Positions 16,128 through 24,177 of a stretch of 64,000 nt of DNA are shown piece after piece. Positions within the stretch are counted from its first letter, which is position 1. The number at the start of each line of letters is the position of its first letter. The notes beneath the pieces are model-generated. The model saw only the letters and a program-made list of their open reading frames with translations, was not told where the DNA came from and did no database searches. The stretch is from Microvirga arvi (lineage in GTDB: Bacteria; Pseudomonadota; Alphaproteobacteria; Rhizobiales; Beijerinckiaceae), in the NCBI RefSeq assembly GCF_016892765.1, contig NZ_JAFEMD010000020.1:50867-114866 (forward strand). Reading direction: 5' to 3'. Both the position numbers and the translations under genes were made by a program.

Positions 16128-16562
16128 ATGACCATGCCCACACCCCACCTCATCATCGCCGAGGCCCGCTCCTGGATCGGCACGCCCTATCGGCACCAGG
16201 CCTCGCTGAAAGGCGTCGGCTGCGACTGCCTCGGGCTGCTGCGTGGCGTCTGGCGGGGCGTCATGGGCGCGGAGCCCGAGCTGCCGCCGCCGTATTCGCC
16301 CGATTGGGCGGAGGCCGGGGCGGACACGCTCGTTGCCGCGGCGCGAAAGCATCTCGTCGAGATCGAGCCCATGCAGTTCGAACCCGGCGACGTGCTGCTC
16401 TTCCGCTGGCGCGACAACCTTCCCGCCAAGCACTGCGCCATCGCGACATCGGCCGACACCATGATCCATGCCCATGATGCTGCTGCGGTCGCCGAGGTCG
16501 CGTTCCGTCCCTGGTGGCGCCGCCACCTGTCCCATGCATTCCGATTTCCGGATCAGACCTGA
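16128..16562 (+). CDS. NlpC/P60-type tail peptidase (GTA gp14-like)
   Basis: The 144-residue product belongs to the TIGR02219 phage cell-wall peptidase family, which cuts peptide cross-links during DNA entry. The nucleophile is the Cys in GVGCDCLGLLRG and the His lies in PAKHCAIATS. The start ATG 16128 (or ATG 16134) gives the canonical LIIAEARSWIGTPYRHQ N-terminal segment. The stop overlaps the next start as TGATG. Confidence 0.92.
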   Translation: MTMPTPHLIIAEARSWIGTPYRHQASLKGVGCDCLGLLRGVWRGVMGAEPELPPPYSPDWAEAGADTLVAAARKHLVEIEPMQFEPGDVLLFRWRDNLPAKHCAIATSADTMIHAHDAAAVAEVAFRPWWRRHLSHAFRFPDQT

Positions 16563-19500
16563 TGGCCACCATCGTTCTTCAAACAGTCGGCTCCGTCGTC
16601 GGTGGCATGGTGGGCGGACCCATCGGCGCCATGGCGGGCCGTGCGCTCGGCGCGCTGGCGGGCGCTGCCATCGACAACGCGCTCTTTTCCGGCGACACCA
16701 CGAAGCATGTGGAAGGCCCGCGCCTCAAGGACATCGACGGGCTCACCTCCACCGAGGGCGCGCCGATTCCGCGGGTCTATGGCCGCGCGCGCATCGGCGG
16801 CCAGCTGATCTGGGCGACGCGGCTGGAGGAGGTGGTGAACACCGATGTGGATCGCGGAGCCCAGGGCGGCAAGAGCATGGGCGGCGGGCCGAAGACCGTC
16901 ACCACGACTTATTCCTACTTCGCCAATCTGGCTGTCAGCCTGTGCGAGGGACGCATCGCCTTCATCCGCCGGGTCTGGGCCGATGGGCGCGAGCTCGATC
17001 TGAGCACCATCACCATGCGCGTGCATGCGGGCTCGCAGACGCAAAGTGCCGATCCGCTGATCGTCGCGAAGGAGGGTGCCCAGTATGCCCCGGCCTATCG
17101 CGGCCTCGCCTATGTAGTGTTCGAGCGCCTGCCGCTCGCGGATTTCGGCAACCGTGTGCCGCAATTCTCCTTCGAGGTGGTGAGGCCCGTCGATGGTCTC
17201 AACCGCATGATCCGCGCGGTCTGCCTCATTCCGGGCGCGAGCGAGTTCGGCTACGACACGAAAGCGGTGATGCAGGGGCTCGGCCTCGGCAGGACGCGGC
17301 CGGAGAACCGTCATCAGCTGCAGCGCGCGAGCGACGTCGCGGCCTCCCTCGATGCCCTGGAAGCCCTGTGCCCGAACCTGAAACGCGTCTCCCTCGTGGT
17401 GAGCTGGTTCGGCGACGACCTGCGCGCCGGCTCCTGTCTCATCGAGCCGCGCGTGGACGTGAAGACGAAATCCACCGATGGGGCCACCTGGTCCGTCGCC
17501 GGCATGACGCGCGAGGATGCGAAGGGGGTCTCGCTCGTGAAGGGCTCGCCCGCCTATGGCGGCACTCCTTGCGACGAATCCGTCATCCGCCTGATCCGGA
17601 ATCTGAAGGATCGCGGGCTGGAGGTGGTGCTCTATCCCTTCGTGATGATGGACGTGGCTGAGGGCAACGATCTGCCCGACCCTTACGGTGGCACCGGGCA
17701 GCCGGCCTATCCTTGGCGCGGACGCATCACCTGCCATCCTGCGCCAGGAGAGTCTGGCTCTCCCGACGGAACGGCTTCTGCCGCCACCCAGGTGGATCTC
17801 TGGTTCACCCGCAGCGCCGGCTTCAACCGCATGATCCTGCATTATGCGGCGCTGGCGGAGGAGGCGGGCGGTGTCGACGGGTTCATCCTCGGCAGCGAGC
17901 TCGTCGGCCTCACCCGCGTGCGCTCGGCGCCGGGCGTCTATCCTGCGGTCACGCGGCTGAGGGACCTCGCGCAAGATGTGCGCGCGATCCTGCGCGCCTC
18001 GACGAAGATCGTCTATGCCGCCGACTGGACCGAGTACGGCGCGCATGTTCTCGACGGCGGCAGCGAGGTGCGCTTTCCGCTCGATCCCCTCTTTGCGGCG
18101 AGCGCCATCGATGCGGTCGGGATCGACTATTATCCGCCCATCTCCGACTGGCGCGACGGCCCTGACCATGCCGATCTGACGGCAGCGCGCAGCATCTACG
18201 ACGTCGATTATCTGCGCACACGTCTCGGCAGCGGCGAGGCCTTCGATTGGTACTACGCCAACGCATCAGAGCGCGCGGCGCAAACGCGACGTCCGATCAC
18301 GGACGGCGCCTACGACAAGCCATGGGTCTTCCGCCAGAAGGATCTCGTCTCCTGGTGGTCGAACCGGCATGTGGAGCGCGTCAACGGCGTCGAGATCGGC
18401 GCCACCGCATGGCAGCCGCAATCGAAGCCGGTCTGGCTCACCGAGATCGGCGTGCCCGCCGTCGACAAGGGGCCGAACGGACCCAACGTCTTTCCCGATC
18501 CCAAATCGTCGGAATCCGCCTATCCGCCATTCTCCCGCGGCGTGCGCGACGATCTCGTGCAAGCGCGCACGCTGGAGGCCATCCTGTCGCGCTTCGATCC
18601 CGCGCAGAGGGGCTTCGCGCCCGAGTACAACCCCACCTCGTCGGCCTATGGCGGGCGCATGGTGGATCCGGACAACGTGTTCGTCTGGGCCTGGGATGCG
18701 CGGCCCTATCCGGCTTTTCCCGATTTCGATTCCGTCTGGTCGGACGGGGCCAACTGGGACACCGGCCATTGGCTCACCGGGCGCATCGAGGGCGCGACCC
18801 TCGACCGCCTGATCGCGCGGATCCTGCGCGACTTCGGTCTCAGTGATCCGGGCGCGCTTCCCGTCGACGGCTTCGTGGACGGCTACGTGATCGACCGGCC
18901 TCTCTCGGTGCGCGGTGCGCTCGAGCCGCTGCTGCGCCTCTTCGGCGTCGATGCGATCGCCCGTGGCGGCAGCATCGTTTGGCAGGGGCGCGGCGGGCGC
19001 GCGGTCGTGCACCTGACGAAGGACGATCTCGTGCTCGTCGAGGACGAGCCGGCCCTCAAGCTCACCCGCGCCCAGAAAACCGAGCTGCCGCAGCAGGTGG
19101 AGGTCGGCTTCACGGAGAGCGATACGGATTACCGCTGGGCCACGGTGGCCTCGCGGCGCCTGTCCGGTTCGAGCCGCCGGGAGGCGAGGGCGGACAGCGC
19201 CGTCGTCACCCGCCGCGCCGAGGCGCAGCGGCTCGCCGATACCTGGCTGCAGGATCTGTGGGCCGGACGCGAGGGCGCCGAGTTCGAGCTCTCACCGCTT
19301 CGGATCGATCTCGAGCCGGGCGACGTGATCGCGGTTCCGACCGATGCGGGAGCAAAGCTCCATCGCATCACGCGCATCGCAGACGGTGCAACTCGCAAGG
19401 TCACCACACGCGCCGTGGAGCCGGCGGTGTTCGAGCGGCCCGGCTCCGCGATCCCGCGGCCGGTGAAGCGCCCGCCGCCCGTACCGGGCAAGCCGATCGC

Positions 19501-20422
19501 TGTCGTGCTCGATCTGCCTGTTTCTCTCAGCGATCCGACGCCGCTGCAATACATCGCGGTTGCGGCCGATCCCTGGCCGGGCGCCATGACAATCTGGCGC
19601 TCCGGCAACGGCGCGAGCTTCGCGCCATATCGCGTTCTCGCTCTGCCCGCGTTGATCGGGCTGACGAAGAGCGCGCTCGCTCCGGGGCCGCTCTGGCGTT
19701 GGGATATCCGCGCAACACTCGATGTCGAGATCTCCACGGGTGCGCTCAGCTCCCTCGACGACGAGGCGGCTTTGTCCGGGCGCAACCTCTTTGCTCTCTG
19801 CGGCGCCGACGGCCGGTGGGAGATTTTGTCCGCCGCGCGCGCCGAGCTGGTCGGGGAGCGCACCTATCGCCTGTCCCGTTTCCTGCGCGGCCTTGCGGGC
19901 ACCGAACCGGAGGCCGGACGCATCGTCGCAGCGGGCGCCCTGATCGTGAAGCTCGACGAGGCGGTCGTGCCACTCACGACGAGCCTGCAGGATCTCGGCC
20001 AGAGCTGGCGCTACCGGATCGGCCCCTCGGGCCGCGATCATGCGGATGCTTCCATCGCGGAGGTCATTGCGGTTGTGGGACGCGAGGCGCTCAAGCCGCT
20101 GAGCCCCGTGCACGTGGCGGCGCGGCGCGAGGCCGAGGGGATCCGCATCGTCTGGACGCGCCGCACCCGCCGCAACGGCGATGGATGGGAAGCCGTCGAT
20201 GTTCCGCTCTGCGAGGATGCGGAGGCTTACGAGATCGACATCCGCAAGGACGGCCAGGTGGTGAGGACGCTCACGAGCGCGCAACCTTCCATCCTCTATG
20301 CCGACATCCAGGAGAGCGCCGATTTCGGAGGCCCGCAATCCGCCCTCGATCTCACAGTCGTTCAGATGAGCGCCGTCGCGGGCCGCGGTTTCGAACGGCG
20401 CATCGCCGTTGTGGTTCGCTGA
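16562..20422 (+). CDS. GTA host-specificity/TIM-barrel tail protein (gp15-like)
   Basis: The 1286-residue product is the large central tail tip protein. The N terminus has a Gly/Ala-rich hydrophobic stretch (VGGMVGGPIGAMAGRALGAL). The middle (roughly residues 400-720) is the GTA TIM-barrel-like domain, with FILGSELVGLTRVRS, IVYAADWTEYG, AVGIDYYPPISDW and FVWAWDARPYPAFPDF. A phage-tail fold and fibronectin-like C-terminal part follow. The start is fixed by the TGATG overlap with the peptidase gene. No frameshift is seen over 3.9 kb, which argues for continued selection. Confidence 0.95.
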   Translation: MATIVLQTVGSVVGGMVGGPIGAMAGRALGALAGAAIDNALFSGDTTKHVEGPRLKDIDGLTSTEGAPIPRVYGRARIGGQLIWATRLEEVVNTDVDRGAQGGKSMGGGPKTVTTTYSYFANLAVSLCEGRIAFIRRVWADGRELDLSTITMRVHAGSQTQSADPLIVAKEGAQYAPAYRGLAYVVFERLPLADFGNRVPQFSFEVVRPVDGLNRMIRAVCLIPGASEFGYDTKAVMQGLGLGRTRPENRHQLQRASDVAASLDALEALCPNLKRVSLVVSWFGDDLRAGSCLIEPRVDVKTKSTDGATWSVAGMTREDAKGVSLVKGSPAYGGTPCDESVIRLIRNLKDRGLEVVLYPFVMMDVAEGNDLPDPYGGTGQPAYPWRGRITCHPAPGESGSPDGTASAATQVDLWFTRSAGFNRMILHYAALAEEAGGVDGFILGSELVGLTRVRSAPGVYPAVTRLRDLAQDVRAILRASTKIVYAADWTEYGAHVLDGGSEVRFPLDPLFAASAIDAVGIDYYPPISDWRDGPDHADLTAARSIYDVDYLRTRLGSGEAFDWYYANASERAAQTRRPITDGAYDKPWVFRQKDLVSWWSNRHVERVNGVEIGATAWQPQSKPVWLTEIGVPAVDKGPNGPNVFPDPKSSESAYPPFSRGVRDDLVQARTLEAILSRFDPAQRGFAPEYNPTSSAYGGRMVDPDNVFVWAWDARPYPAFPDFDSVWSDGANWDTGHWLTGRIEGATLDRLIARILRDFGLSDPGALPVDGFVDGYVIDRPLSVRGALEPLLRLFGVDAIARGGSIVWQGRGGRAVVHLTKDDLVLVEDEPALKLTRAQKTELPQQVEVGFTESDTDYRWATVASRRLSGSSRREARADSAVVTRRAEAQRLADTWLQDLWAGREGAEFELSPLRIDLEPGDVIAVPTDAGAKLHRITRIADGATRKVTTRAVEPAVFERPGSAIPRPVKRPPPVPGKPIAVVLDLPVSLSDPTPLQYIAVAADPWPGAMTIWRSGNGASFAPYRVLALPALIGLTKSALAPGPLWRWDIRATLDVEISTGALSSLDDEAALSGRNLFALCGADGRWEILSAARAELVGERTYRLSRFLRGLAGTEPEAGRIVAAGALIVKLDEAVVPLTTSLQDLGQSWRYRIGPSGRDHADASIAEVIAVVGREALKPLSPVHVAARREAEGIRIVWTRRTRRNGDGWEAVDVPLCEDAEAYEIDIRKDGQVVRTLTSAQPSILYADIQESADFGGPQSALDLTVVQMSAVAGRGFERRIAVVVR

Positions 20423-20467
20423 CTGGCCGCCTGATTTTTGTCGGGCCTTAAGTTGGACCTGACCGTT

Positions 20468-20566
20468 GTCATTCCCGGCCGGAGCGTCAGCGGAGGGGAA
20501 GGGAATCCATAGCGCTATGCGTGTGAGTGGATCCCTTTCCCGGTCCTGCGGACCGCCGGGGATGAC
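20468..20566. repeat. Palindromic repeat, unclassified
   Basis: GTCATTCCCGGCCGG at the left pairs with CCGCCGGGGATGAC at the right, and inner AAGGGAATCCA faces TGGATCCCTTT. It resembles family D in its outer ends but has a different centre. Confidence 0.65.
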
Positions 20567-20625
20567 ATCGAAATTCAAACTAGATCACACCGATTTTTTC
20601 TTTCCTTGTCAGAGCAAGTTATTCC

Positions 20626-22164
20626 ATGTCATCGACGCCCCATCTCGCCCTGCCGCTCATCGCCGCCGCGCAGGCGCAGAAGCATGTCACCCACAACGAG
20701 GCGCTCGCCTCTCTCGATGCCCTCATACAGCTTGCGGTGAAGGAACGCGGACGCACCGCGCCGCCCGCTTCGCCCGAGGAGGGCGACCGCTTCCTCCTCG
20801 GCACGAACGCCACGGGCGCCTTCGCAGGTCAGGAGGGCAAGCTTGCTCTCTTCGATCTCGGCCTCTGGCGCTTCTTCTCAGCCCGGGCCGGGTGGCGAGC
20901 CTATGTGGAGGCCGAGGGCAAGCTCCTCATCTTCGACGGCCTGCAATGGAAGGATGTCGGAGCAACGCCCGAGCGGCTCGACAATCTGGAGCGGCTCGGC
21001 ATCGGCACGAATGCGGATGCCTTGAACAGATTGTCCGCGAAGCTCAACGCGGCGCTCTTTGCCGCGCTCGCAGCGGAGGAGGGCGGCACCGGCGATCTGC
21101 GCTTCGTGCTCGACAAGGCCGCAGAGGCGAATGTTCTGTCGCAGCTCTACCAGCGCGGCTTCAGCGGGCGCGCGGAAACGGGCCTGATCGGCAGCGACGA
21201 TTTTTCGATCCGCGTCTCTCACGATGGCAGCCTCTGGCGCGATGCGCTCGTAATCGACCGTGCGACGGGCATCGCGTCGTTCCCGTCGGGCCTCTCCAAC
21301 GCGCCGCGGGCCAACCTGCTGGTCAACGCCGCCTTCATCGTCAACCAGCGTCAGTTCGCCGGCGGCCTTTTGAGCGCAGGCATCTACGGTTTCGACCGCT
21401 GGAAGGGTGGACCGGGAGGCTGCACCGTCAATCGCGCCACAGACGGCACGATCACGCTGGCCGGTGCCATCGAGCAGGTGATCGACGTTGCGCAGGCGGC
21501 GGCCGAGATCGGCGCGGCTCATCTCGCAGGCGCGACGCTCACCCTCTCCGTGGAGGATCCCTCCGAGCCCCTGCCGGTCCTCATCGGCTCGAAGGCCGCC
21601 ACGATCCCGGCGGGCTCCGGCCGCCAGGCGGCGAGCGTGATGCTCGACGGCGCCGAGACCGGCAACATCACCTTGCGCCTGCAGCCTGCTGCAACCTGCT
21701 CCTTCAAGCGCGTCAAGCTCGAACTCGGCGCCCAGGCCACGCCCTGGAGCGCTCCATCCCCCGACATCGAGGAGCTGCGCTGCCGCCGCACCTTCCAGCG
21801 GCTCGCCATGACCGGCGCATCACCTGCCATCCTCGGGCATCTCGGGCAGCGCGTCGCGGCGAATGCCATCGACTTCATCTGCCCACTCTCGCTGCCGATG
21901 CGGGCCGCACCCTCCATCGTGACCAGCGGGTTCGCCTGGGTAAGCGCACCGCCCGCCGGAAACCAGGTGGGCTTCTTCAGCAACAGCAGCGCCATCTGGT
22001 CCGTCCTTTCCGGAGCGTTGACGGTGACGACTCTAGGGTCTGCGAGTCCTTCGTGCGTCATTCTCCGATTCCAGGCCGGCACCTCGTTCACCGGCGCAGC
22101 GGGCGGAATCGGCAATCTCCACCTCGGATCCCAGGCTTTCATCGCCTTGCAGGCGGAACTATGA
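20626..22164 (+). CDS. DUF2793 tail fibre protein
   Basis: The 512-residue product starts with the DUF2793 domain: LALPLIAAAQAQKHVTHNEA, PPASPEEGDRFLLG and GWRAYVEAEGKLLIFDG. The C-terminal half is beta-rich with QRGFSGRAETGL, NLLVNAAFIVNQRQFAGG and a long receptor-like region. DUF2793 proteins are linked to fibres or spikes of GTAs and phages, from family knowledge. It follows the tail tip gene and precedes the lysis genes, so a host-binding role is inferred. Confidence 0.88.
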   Translation: MSSTPHLALPLIAAAQAQKHVTHNEALASLDALIQLAVKERGRTAPPASPEEGDRFLLGTNATGAFAGQEGKLALFDLGLWRFFSARAGWRAYVEAEGKLLIFDGLQWKDVGATPERLDNLERLGIGTNADALNRLSAKLNAALFAALAAEEGGTGDLRFVLDKAAEANVLSQLYQRGFSGRAETGLIGSDDFSIRVSHDGSLWRDALVIDRATGIASFPSGLSNAPRANLLVNAAFIVNQRQFAGGLLSAGIYGFDRWKGGPGGCTVNRATDGTITLAGAIEQVIDVAQAAAEIGAAHLAGATLTLSVEDPSEPLPVLIGSKAATIPAGSGRQAASVMLDGAETGNITLRLQPAATCSFKRVKLELGAQATPWSAPSPDIEELRCRRTFQRLAMTGASPAILGHLGQRVAANAIDFICPLSLPMRAAPSIVTSGFAWVSAPPAGNQVGFFSNSSAIWSVLSGALTVTTLGSASPSCVILRFQAGTSFTGAAGGIGNLHLGSQAFIALQAEL

Positions 22165-22173
22165 GAATCGCTC

Positions 22174-22722
22174 ATGACGGTTTTGACATCTCGCTTCGAG
22201 CTGGCGGCCGCTTTCGTGCTGCAGCACGAGGGCGGCTTCGTGCAGCATTCCAGGGATCCGGGCGGGGCGACCAAGTTCGGCATCACCCGCGAAACCCTGT
22301 TCCGGGCGCGGGGACGCCCCGCCTCCGTCGACGACGTGCGAAGACTCACCGAACGTGAGGCCGTGTCCATCTACCGGCGTCTCTATTGGAATCTCGTGCG
22401 TGCCGAGGAGCTGCCGCCGGGAGTGGACCTTGCCGTCTTCGACCTCGCCGTGAATTCGGGCGTGGTCCGGGCAGCCGGGATGCTGCAGACCGTGCTCGGG
22501 GTCGAGGCGGACGGGATCGTGGGGCCCGTGACCCTGGAGGCTGCCCGCGAGGCCGATCCTGCGAGCACGATCCGCCGTCTCACCCGGGTCCGTCTCGGAT
22601 TCTTAAGCCGCCTCGCCACGTGGCGCGTCTTCGGACGCGGCTGGCGCAGGCGGGTCCTCGCCGTCGAGCAGGGGGCTCTGCGGCTGGCTTCTTCGTCACC
22701 CCCTTCTTCCAGGAATGTCTGA
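22174..22722 (+). CDS. GH108 endolysin with peptidoglycan-binding domain
   Basis: The 182-residue product is a glycoside hydrolase family 108 muramidase. The catalytic Glu lies in LQHEGGFV, followed by DPGGATKFGITRETL. The C-terminal part (AAGMLQTVLGVEADGIVGPVTL) is a typical peptidoglycan-binding segment. It lacks a signal peptide, so release should depend on a holin, which is encoded next with overlap or near-overlap. The arrangement is a phage-type lysis cassette. Confidence 0.9.
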   Translation: MTVLTSRFELAAAFVLQHEGGFVQHSRDPGGATKFGITRETLFRARGRPASVDDVRRLTEREAVSIYRRLYWNLVRAEELPPGVDLAVFDLAVNSGVVRAAGMLQTVLGVEADGIVGPVTLEAAREADPASTIRRLTRVRLGFLSRLATWRVFGRGWRRRVLAVEQGALRLASSSPPSSRNV

Positions 22723-22723
22723 T

Positions 22724-22933
22724 ATGTTCGATTCCAAGTCCATTCTGGCCAGCCGCACAATCTGGTCCAACCTGATCGGGCTCGCCGCCCTCGTTCTCGG
22801 CCTGTTCGGCTTCGACAGCTCGGCGCTCGCCACGGGCGCCGTCGAGGAGGCCCTCGTCCAGCTCATCGCCGCCGGCAGCTTCATCGCCTCGATCCTGTTC
22901 CGGATCCTCGCGACGAAGCAGATCCTGAACTGA
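22724..22933 (+). CDS. Holin-like small membrane protein
   Basis: The product has about 69 residues with two hydrophobic segments (IWSNLIGLAALVLGLFGF and IAAGSFIASILFRIL), as in small holins. ATG 22724 is preferred over 22715 because AGGA at 22711-22714 is nine bases from 22724 but adjacent to 22715. It directly follows the endolysin stop at 22720-22722. Function is inferred from size, topology and position. Confidence 0.75.
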   Translation: MFDSKSILASRTIWSNLIGLAALVLGLFGFDSSALATGAVEEALVQLIAAGSFIASILFRILATKQILN

Positions 22934-22954
22934 GAATGCCTGACCAACCTGGGC

Positions 22955-23054
22955 CTCATCCTGAGGAGGTCGCGTCAGTGACCGTCTCGAAGGATCGTCC
23001 AGTGCTCTCCGGATCCTCCTTCGAGACGCAGACTGCGTCTGCTGCTCAGGATGA
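22955..23054. repeat. Family A palindromic repeat A3
   Basis: Full-length copy from CTCATCCTGAGGAGGTCGCG to CTGCTCAGGATGAG, very similar to A4 at 62737. It marks the right boundary of the GTA-like cluster. Confidence 0.85.
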
Positions 23055-23088
23055 GGGGAGCGTTAGATCCTCTAACAGGAATTTAAAG

Positions 23089-23109
23089 AGGATAAAGCCG
23101 GTTTATCCT
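23089..23109. promoter_or_regulatory. 8-base inverted repeat, candidate operator upstream of the feuPQ-like operon
   Basis: AGGATAAA at 23089-23096 is exactly complementary to TTTATCCT at 23102-23109 around GCCGG. It lies about 60 bases before the PepSY-like gene, in a position suitable for a regulator. The regulator is unknown. Confidence 0.4.
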
Positions 23110-23131
23110 TGGGAAACCGACCCTAGCTATA

Positions 23132-23147
23132 TTCAGAATTCGTTCAG
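23132..23147 (+). promoter_or_regulatory. Direct repeat TTCAG-N6-TTCAG, candidate response-regulator box
   Basis: Two TTCAG units start at 23132 and 23143, exactly one helical turn (11 bases) apart. OmpR/PhoP-type regulators usually bind such direct repeats. This suggests autoregulation of the operon by its own response regulator, but is inference from spacing only. Confidence 0.4.
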
Positions 23148-23170
23148 TGCTGCAAAGGCATGGTTTCTTC

Positions 23171-23485
23171 ATGCGTCTGGTTTGGCTGGTCATAGCGTCG
23201 TGGGGGATGATGGGAGCAGCGTACGCGCAGAGCGCGTCGGCGGCCCTCGGAAATTGCCTTCCGCCTCGCGAGATGCAGGAAGCCGTCGCCTCGAAGGGCG
23301 TCGTCACGCCGGCCTCCGCCGTGATGACGGCGCGCCGTCAGGTGCCGGGCGCCGACGTGGTCCGGGCGAGCCTCTGCCGGAACAGCGATGCCCTTGTCTA
23401 TGTGATCATGGCCTTGCAAAAGGATGGTCGCATCGTGCAAGTGATGATCGACGGCTCGTCCGGCCGTGTGAAATCGGTGAAATAG
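23171..23485 (+). CDS. Periplasmic PepSY-like protein (FeuN-like position)
   Basis: The 104-residue product has a signal peptide (MRLVWLVIASWGMMGAAYA) and a mature part matching a short PepSY-like domain: LPPREMQEAVASKGVVTPA and LVYVIMALQKDGRIVQVMID, ending in SSGRVKSVK. It lies 14 bases before a response regulator gene. In Sinorhizobium a small exported protein, FeuN, encoded just before feuPQ modulates the FeuQ sensor; the same arrangement here suggests a similar role. ATG 23171 is chosen over the upstream GTG because the signal peptide begins there. Confidence 0.78.
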   Translation: MRLVWLVIASWGMMGAAYAQSASAALGNCLPPREMQEAVASKGVVTPASAVMTARRQVPGADVVRASLCRNSDALVYVIMALQKDGRIVQVMIDGSSGRVKSVK

Positions 23486-23499
23486 AGAAAGCCTGAACT

Positions 23500-24177
23500 G
23501 TGCGCCTACTCGTTGTCGAGGACGACAGAACCCTCAATCAGCAGATCGTGACTGCCCTTGAACAGGCAGGCTACGCGGTGGATGCCGCCATGGACGGCGA
23601 GGAGGGGCAGTTCCTTGGGGAAACCGAGCCCTACGACGCCATCATCCTCGATCTCGGCCTGCCGAAGGTCGACGGCGTTTCCGTCCTGACGGCCTGGCGC
23701 CGCGAGGGCCGCAAGACCCCGGTCATCATCCTCACCGCCCGCGACCGCTGGAGCGACAAGGTCCAGGGCTTCGATGCCGGCGCCGACGATTACGTAACGA
23801 AGCCCTTCCACATGGAGGAGCTTCTCGCCCGCGTGCGCGCCCTGCTGCGCCGCTCGGCCGGCCATGCCACGAGCGAGATCGCCTGCGGCCCCGTGAAGCT
23901 CGACACGCGCTCCGGCCGCGTGGCCGTGGACGGCAACCCGGTGAAGCTAACCTCCCACGAGTACCGGCTGCTGTCCTATCTCATGCACCACACCGGGCGC
24001 ATCGTCTCGCGGGGCGAGCTGACCGAGCACCTCTACGACCAGGATTTCGATCGGGATTCGAACACCATCGAGGTTTTCATCGGCCGCCTGCGCAAGAAGC
24101 TCGGCGTCGACATCATCCAGACCGTCCGGGGATTGGGCTACCTCCTCGACGCGAGCCAGACCCAGACCAAGACGTGA
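23500..24177 (+). CDS. feuP: OmpR/PhoP-type response regulator (FeuP-like)
   Basis: The 225-residue product has a receiver domain with acidic pocket VVEDD, phosphoacceptor Asp51 in IILDLGLPK and Lys in YVTKPF, then a winged-helix DNA-binding domain (LTSHEYRLLSYLMHH, RGLGYLL). It starts with GTG at 23500. Its stop shares bases with the GTG of the kinase gene. The neighbouring ccm-degP-glnE order matches the feuPQ locus of rhizobia, which controls envelope-related genes. Confidence 0.85.
   Translation: MRLLVVEDDRTLNQQIVTALEQAGYAVDAAMDGEEGQFLGETEPYDAIILDLGLPKVDGVSVLTAWRREGRKTPVIILTARDRWSDKVQGFDAGADDYVTKPFHMEELLARVRALLRRSAGHATSEIACGPVKLDTRSGRVAVDGNPVKLTSHEYRLLSYLMHHTGRIVSRGELTEHLYDQDFDRDSNTIEVFIGRLRKKLGVDIIQTVRGLGYLLDASQTQTKT

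Noticed and set aside
1..22933. Reading the phage-like cluster as an ordinary temperate prophage
   Set aside because: No integrase, repressor, replication gene or att-like direct repeat was seen, and gene order with GTA_gp10, DUF2460, DUF2163 and the TIM-barrel protein fits gene transfer agents. The region before position 1 is unseen, so this is not absolute.
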